Below, piece by piece: positions 59,935-64,000 of a stretch of DNA of 64,000 nt. A program made the translations under genes and the position numbers. The notes beneath the pieces are model-generated. The model was given only the letters and a program-made list of their open reading frames with translations. It had not been told where the DNA came from and did no database searches. Each line of letters begins with the position of its first letter. Positions within the stretch are counted from its first letter, which is position 1. Source of the stretch: Chaenocephalus aceratus (taxonomy: Eukaryota; Chordata; Actinopteri; Perciformes; Channichthyidae); contig CM043799.1 in assembly GCA_023974075.1 (NCBI GenBank), positions 5,256,928 through 5,320,927 on the forward strand, in the 5' to 3' direction.

Positions 59935-60452
59935 GCTTTTTTAGGATGAGAGCTACTTTCAAAAAATAAAACAAGTCGTGAGCTACTTTTAATCCTCTTT
60001 TGTTTTTTGCAGTGTATATATTTAGCACATTTTAACATTATGATATGCTTACCTTTAACCTTTGTGTGCTGTTTGGGTCTGTGGGACCCGTTTTCAGTGT
60101 TTACTAAAAGAACATGTCTGCAATTTAATAATTTAAACTGCTTTATTTGGGGGTGGAACTCACCTTCTCTAGGGGGGTGCGGGGGCATGCTTCCCCGGGA
60201 AGATTTGTTTTAAAATGTTGAAGTTAAATGCCTCAATCTGGTGCACTTTGAGCACAAAATGAATGTATGGATACAGCTCTCAACACTCCGATGAAAGAGA
60301 GCTGTATACTTTTCAATAATCCAAACATATTTAGAATATGATCACAACCAATAACAAATCATTTAAACTTGTTTATTCTTATCTTATGTTACCTAGTTAG
60401 CATTCTTTCTTTTAGAACATGCCCCGCGGGCGACTCGCGTTGGCTACCCCTG
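59935..60452 (-). mobile_element. hAT-like fragment (CAGGGGTAGCCAACG end)
   Basis: On the minus strand it starts CAGGGGTAGCCAACG at 60452, followed by GTCGCCCGCGGG-like sequence. GAGCTACTTTCAAAAAATA and GTCGTGAGCTACTTTT lie at the other side. These are features of a common fish hAT family. 60055-60100 (TTTGTGTGCTGTTTGGGTC, GGGACCCG) may be a further small insertion with TTAA-type ends. The left end was not resolved, as it abuts the LINE tail. Confidence 0.45.
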
Positions 60453-61716
60453 ATCTAGGCCAACATCACTTTCTGATAATACAGGAAGTCTCCTCAACCT
60501 GATGTTGACATAATGTAGCACTTCAATGACGATGTTGGAAGGTCAAATGTAAAAAATAAACTCCTTCAGATTGTGTTCAGTGCCAGGGTCTGTCTGCTCA
60601 TCTGATCGTGTGTTACCAAACCAAAGCATCTCTACTCATGTGTGGCAGTGGCTGTTTTCCTTAATGAGTTCTGAGCAGCCTGTGTTTAGAGTCTGGAGTC
60701 ACGCTGCACCTGAACCTATTGCTATGGCAACAAACCGGTTGTGCCTCTACTTCAGTGACACTCTCTCTGTTGCTGTCAAATTCAAATAGCTTTATTAGCA
60801 TTACCATAATGACATACAGTATTGCCCATGCATTGTACAAGTAGTAGTCTTATCCATCTTACTTATATTTGTAGTTACGTTTTTCAAGGTGTAATTGATT
60901 AAGATTAAAACCATTCAAAAATACTGTAAACCTGTTTTATGCTGTCTTTCAAAAGGAACCAACCATATTTATTTAAGTTTTATAATGAACAGTCATTCAC
61001 ATGAATAAGCAGGCTGGTTTGACTGGCCTTGGTGCTCTATTTCCTGCTGTACACACAGGGTCATGTTTGCTTTATTGCTAAACATATTTGTCTAATACTA
61101 GTAACCTCAAGTGTAATCTCAAATGTAATCTCTAGTGTTGAAAAAACAATACTGTTTGCATTTATTTAGAGATTGTGTTAAAAGAGATCTTATATTATTG
61201 TCTTATGTCCCTGTTGCCATCTTAAATAGTGAATGGGTGTATTGTTCCTGTAAATTCAAACTGAAAACAATTGTTAACAAACCGTATCAGTGATTTTATA
61301 TTTAACATTTTTAAATGTATTGTATGCTTTCCCAGCATTTAAAAACTGCGGAATGCTTGCGTACATATGTTGGGCAATTGGCATAGTTAGCACAAGTTGC
61401 TTTCATTAGCATTTAATTAGCATGATCACATATATGGATGATATTTAAACTACTTGGCTGATTTGCACAACCAATAAGTGGTTACACAATTCTCCCCCTG
61501 ACCTTCAGGCTGTTCAGGCTCTAACACTAATGTGAAGTTATTTCAATGCATTCTCAGCATCAGTATTGTTTCTGCCAACTGTTATTTTTATGGTTTCTAT
61601 ATTTGCTTACTTTTCCTTTTACAAATGAAGAGAAAAGTGACCACTGACAGCATGCTTTGTCAGTGGTGTGCTGATGTCTTAAAGCAGGATGTCTAACTGG
61701 AGCTTCTGTGTCTCAG

Positions 61717-61869
61717 TCTCTCCAGAGGTGCTGGGCTTTCTGACAGCCATCGGTCTCTTCATCATCCTCATGACCTTTTTGTTCTGGTACCTCAACAACA
61801 AGTTGGCACTAGACAGCCCAGGGAGCCTTCAGTGCCTTGATGACTTCAGAAAGAAAAGCCAGCCGCAAG
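61717..61869 (+). CDS. syt14: Synaptotagmin-14-like, coding exon 3 (membrane span)
   Basis: A 153-base exon with acceptor TGTGTCTCAG and donor CAAG/GTGAGC. It enters and leaves in phases matching exons 2 and 4. It encodes residues 21-70: VSPEVLGFLTAIG starts a hydrophobic span of about 22 residues (25-46), ending in FWYLNNK. A cytosolic stretch follows with SPGSLQCLDDFRKKSQPQ. This is the single transmembrane anchor of synaptotagmin 14, and the VSPE start is characteristic of SYT14. An ATG in the intron tail (61689) opens a longer frame but is spliced away in this model. Confidence 0.88.
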
Positions 61870-63564
61870 GTGAGCCCGCATTTCCATATCCTCAAGGTCT
61901 CAGAGAACATTTCACATTATTTATTCCTCCATGTCACATCAATCTTGGATGTTTTCAATGGGGCTTCTGATGCTCCCGGTACATGAAATGTTTATGCTTG
62001 TAGTGAAGTTTGGACTGGTTTAAACCAGTGCCACGGAACTCTGTGTGTGCATGTACATTGCTTTGGAATATAAACCGCTAAAACAGTTTGGGTGAGTTTC
62101 AGTTAGTTAAAAGCCAGATTCCTTGGACAGACAACATTTTGAGATGATATCTTATATCAATGAACCAGTTCATGTAGTAGATGCATTTAGATACAGAATG
62201 TCATTTTTGTTGTATAATATACTTAATACATTTAAAACTTCCGTTAATTAATTGACTTCCCTTCAGCGTTTCCATTTGGTGTTTTCTGTCTGTGTTCCTT
62301 AGAGCGACACAACACACAAAAAGAAGTTCTTTCCTTATTTTTCTCTCCGTTGGTTTGCATACGTGCAAAAAGATCAATCGACCTGCACATATCATTAGCA
62401 ACTTAGCCCCTGCTAGCAGCATGGCTATGGCTACTGTCCAAAACAAAAAAGGCTAAGAAACCCAAGTAAAACAGCTTACTTAGCAGTAATGATAACTTCA
62501 GCCATTTTGATGATACGACTGAAATAATGTTTAATTATCCCTCTACCTTTTTGATTTATTTGACACCATGTGCATTCTTCTTCTGCTGGTTATAGTTTTC
62601 AAAGTAAACGCTTTCCCCAGTAGTTCCTCTAGCTGGGGAAAACGCCTAAGTGTTGTCTTTTTAAACAAAGTGCTCTGTGGGAGGCGATGATGCTGTGGAT
62701 GTGTCCGGGGCTTTTACTGTGATAGACCGATCTCGACCCGGGCAGACACACTTGCATAATAAAAGCATGCTTATCGAGTCCTAAATAAGTTTGAGCACTT
62801 CCGGGGGACCTCGTCTCATATCATTAGGTTGTTGGCATGATGCACGAAATAGGTCTGTAGTTAACACAAGCAAGATGTTCAAGTTTTGTTCAAAGACATC
62901 AAATGCGTCAGTGAAAACCCCACTGGGGAATGTCTGAAGCTTGTATGTCTTAAAAAAGCAGGTTGCTAACAAGTGGCTAAATGAGACTACTAAACATCAT
63001 CATGCCCAAGATTAGCCCCCTTTAGCTTTGCGGTGTTGATGTGCAACCATGCGACTGTCATGCAGTTCCTTACTAGCCTAGCATTAGCTCACGTGTAAGC
63101 ATCATTACTGTTTGTTTGCCAAAGGTCTGGTTTCTGTAGATGGGGTCCGTGCGAGGTTCACTTCTGGGTCGGCCTACAACAAGATGTATTTACCGCAGCA
63201 CTCTCAACTCTGATGGGGTCAATATTTTACAGCCATTATTTTGTGCAATGATATTTAATTCATAATGATAAATTAGCAAATATGTTGTACGTTGCCTAGA
63301 TGAATAACTATGACATGGCGCTCTTTAGGGAGAACCACACAATTCTCCCCCTGATCTTCAGATTTCCAACCCTATAGGCTCAATCTAGGCCCCCTAAAAC
63401 ACTAGGCTTAAGTCCTTAGTGTTGTCGATAAGCGATGGACCCAAGCCATGAGGCCTGACCTCTACATGGGGACATTTTCCGCTGGCCTTTCTCAAGCCAC
63501 GATCAGATTACTCTTTCTGACAGATTGACAGATGTAAGCCTGTTTTCCTGTCATCTGTCCGCAG
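61870..63564 (+). other. syt14: syt14 intron 3, 1.7 kb
   Basis: Donor GTGAGC, acceptor CTGTCCGCAG. I see no mobile-element ends or coding sequence in it. Confidence 0.75.
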
Positions 63565-63638
63565 GGCCTCAGATGTTTAAAACAGGGAGCCCCCCAGGGA
63601 GCCCCCAGGGAGCTGGCTCTGTCCTGCGGAGCCCTCTG
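63565..63638 (+). CDS. syt14: Synaptotagmin-14-like, coding exon 4
   Basis: A 74-base exon with acceptor GTCCGCAG and donor CTCTG/GTAAAC. It completes the Gly codon of exon 3 and encodes PQMFKTGSPPGSPQ then GAGSVLRSPL, ending in phase 0 at residue 96. The Pro/Ser/Gly-rich sequence fits the linker between the membrane span and the C2 domains. Total coding length over the four exons is 288 bases, with no stop. This exon is less conserved than exons 2 and 3, so it is the least certain. The gene runs off the window. Confidence 0.65.
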
Positions 63639-63714
63639 GTAAACATTCAGTGGAAAACAAAGGCAGGTTCAGGCAGTCTGAAGTGGAAATTTGAATGGAA
63701 ACATTTTGCATTAG

Positions 63715-63960
63715 CCAGTGTTGAACGAAGTACTCAGATCCCTTACTTAAGTTAAAATACAAATACTATGGTCTTAAAGTACTCCACTACAGCAAAAGTC
63801 CTGAGTTCAGAATTGTACAAAAGGATTAGCATCAGAATGTACCTCAAAACGTAAAATAAAAGTACTCATTCTGCACAATCCACCATTTCAGAACAATATA
63901 TAGTACTGAAGTATAATCTGAGAAATGTACCTAAAGTATCAAAAGGAAAATGATTGGTTA
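63715..63960 (+). repeat. Common fish dispersed repeat (GAAGTACTCAGATCC type)
   Basis: Has GAAGTACTCAGATCCCTTAC, then AAGTACTCCACTACAGC, AAAAGTCCTG, AAAAGTACTCATTCTGCA and TTTCAGAA. This series is typical of a very abundant teleost interspersed repeat. A fainter copy lies near 1130-1300. Boundaries are approximate. Confidence 0.6.
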
Positions 63961-64000
63961 TGCAGAAATGGCAGAATCGATCTGTTCACAGTATTGTATA

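Noticed and set aside
61689..61716. ATG at 61689 as an alternative syt14 start
   Set aside because: The upstream codons (MSNWSFCVS) run through the polypyrimidine/acceptor of exon 3. Splicing from exon 2 gives the conserved RK-VSPE junction instead.

Overview
The window looks like nuclear DNA from a teleost fish, probably a percomorph (the second point is inference). The evidence is dense families of fish-type repeats (hAT and PIF/Harbinger-like elements, L1- and L2/CR1/Rex1-type LINEs, tRNA-derived SINEs), long dinucleotide runs, and one vertebrate gene whose small exons are split by introns of about 23 kb. There is no bacterial, organellar or viral gene organisation.

The only host gene I can support is the 5' part of a synaptotagmin-14-like gene (syt14) on the + strand. 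Four coding exons join in frame: 15799-15811 (start codon), 38988-39035, 61717-61869 and 63565-63638. Together they encode 96 residues with the conserved N-terminal CGVHELIC segment and one membrane span. The C2 domains lie beyond the window. A CpG-rich stretch at about 15640-15798 is the likely promoter/5'UTR.

Layout. 1-4190: upstream DNA with one small MITE (1368-2018). 4199-14349: a 10.15-kb nested transposon complex. An outer long-inverted-repeat element holds a LINE. That LINE was hit by a second LINE and then by a 4.0-kb element of the same superfamily as the outer one, which itself holds a solo LTR and another TIR element. The outer element's right arm is separately broken by a hAT element that contains an L2-like LINE. 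14358-15640: a TE end and plain sequence. 15812-38987 (intron 1): a TA-flanked element holding a TAA-flanked one, three hAT elements, an L1 fragment, a LINE fragment, a SINE, a composite at 29.6-33.9 kb and a THAP-motif remnant. 39036-61716 (intron 2): a second copy of the composite's spliced unit, a (GT)97 run, a SINE, a third long-inverted-repeat element (47938-51829), a LINE cut in two by a hAT element carrying a transposase relic, and a nearly complete LINE (56823-59919).

The main discovery candidate is the family represented by 1368-2018, 6239-10259, 4199-14349 and 47938-51829. Members begin CAACCyrrTCTCAC, carry a CGTG-dyad block at nucleotide 21-22, and make 7-8 bp target duplications. 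The three large ones share an internal core but carry three different sets of long inverted arms. No member encodes a recognisable transposase in this window.
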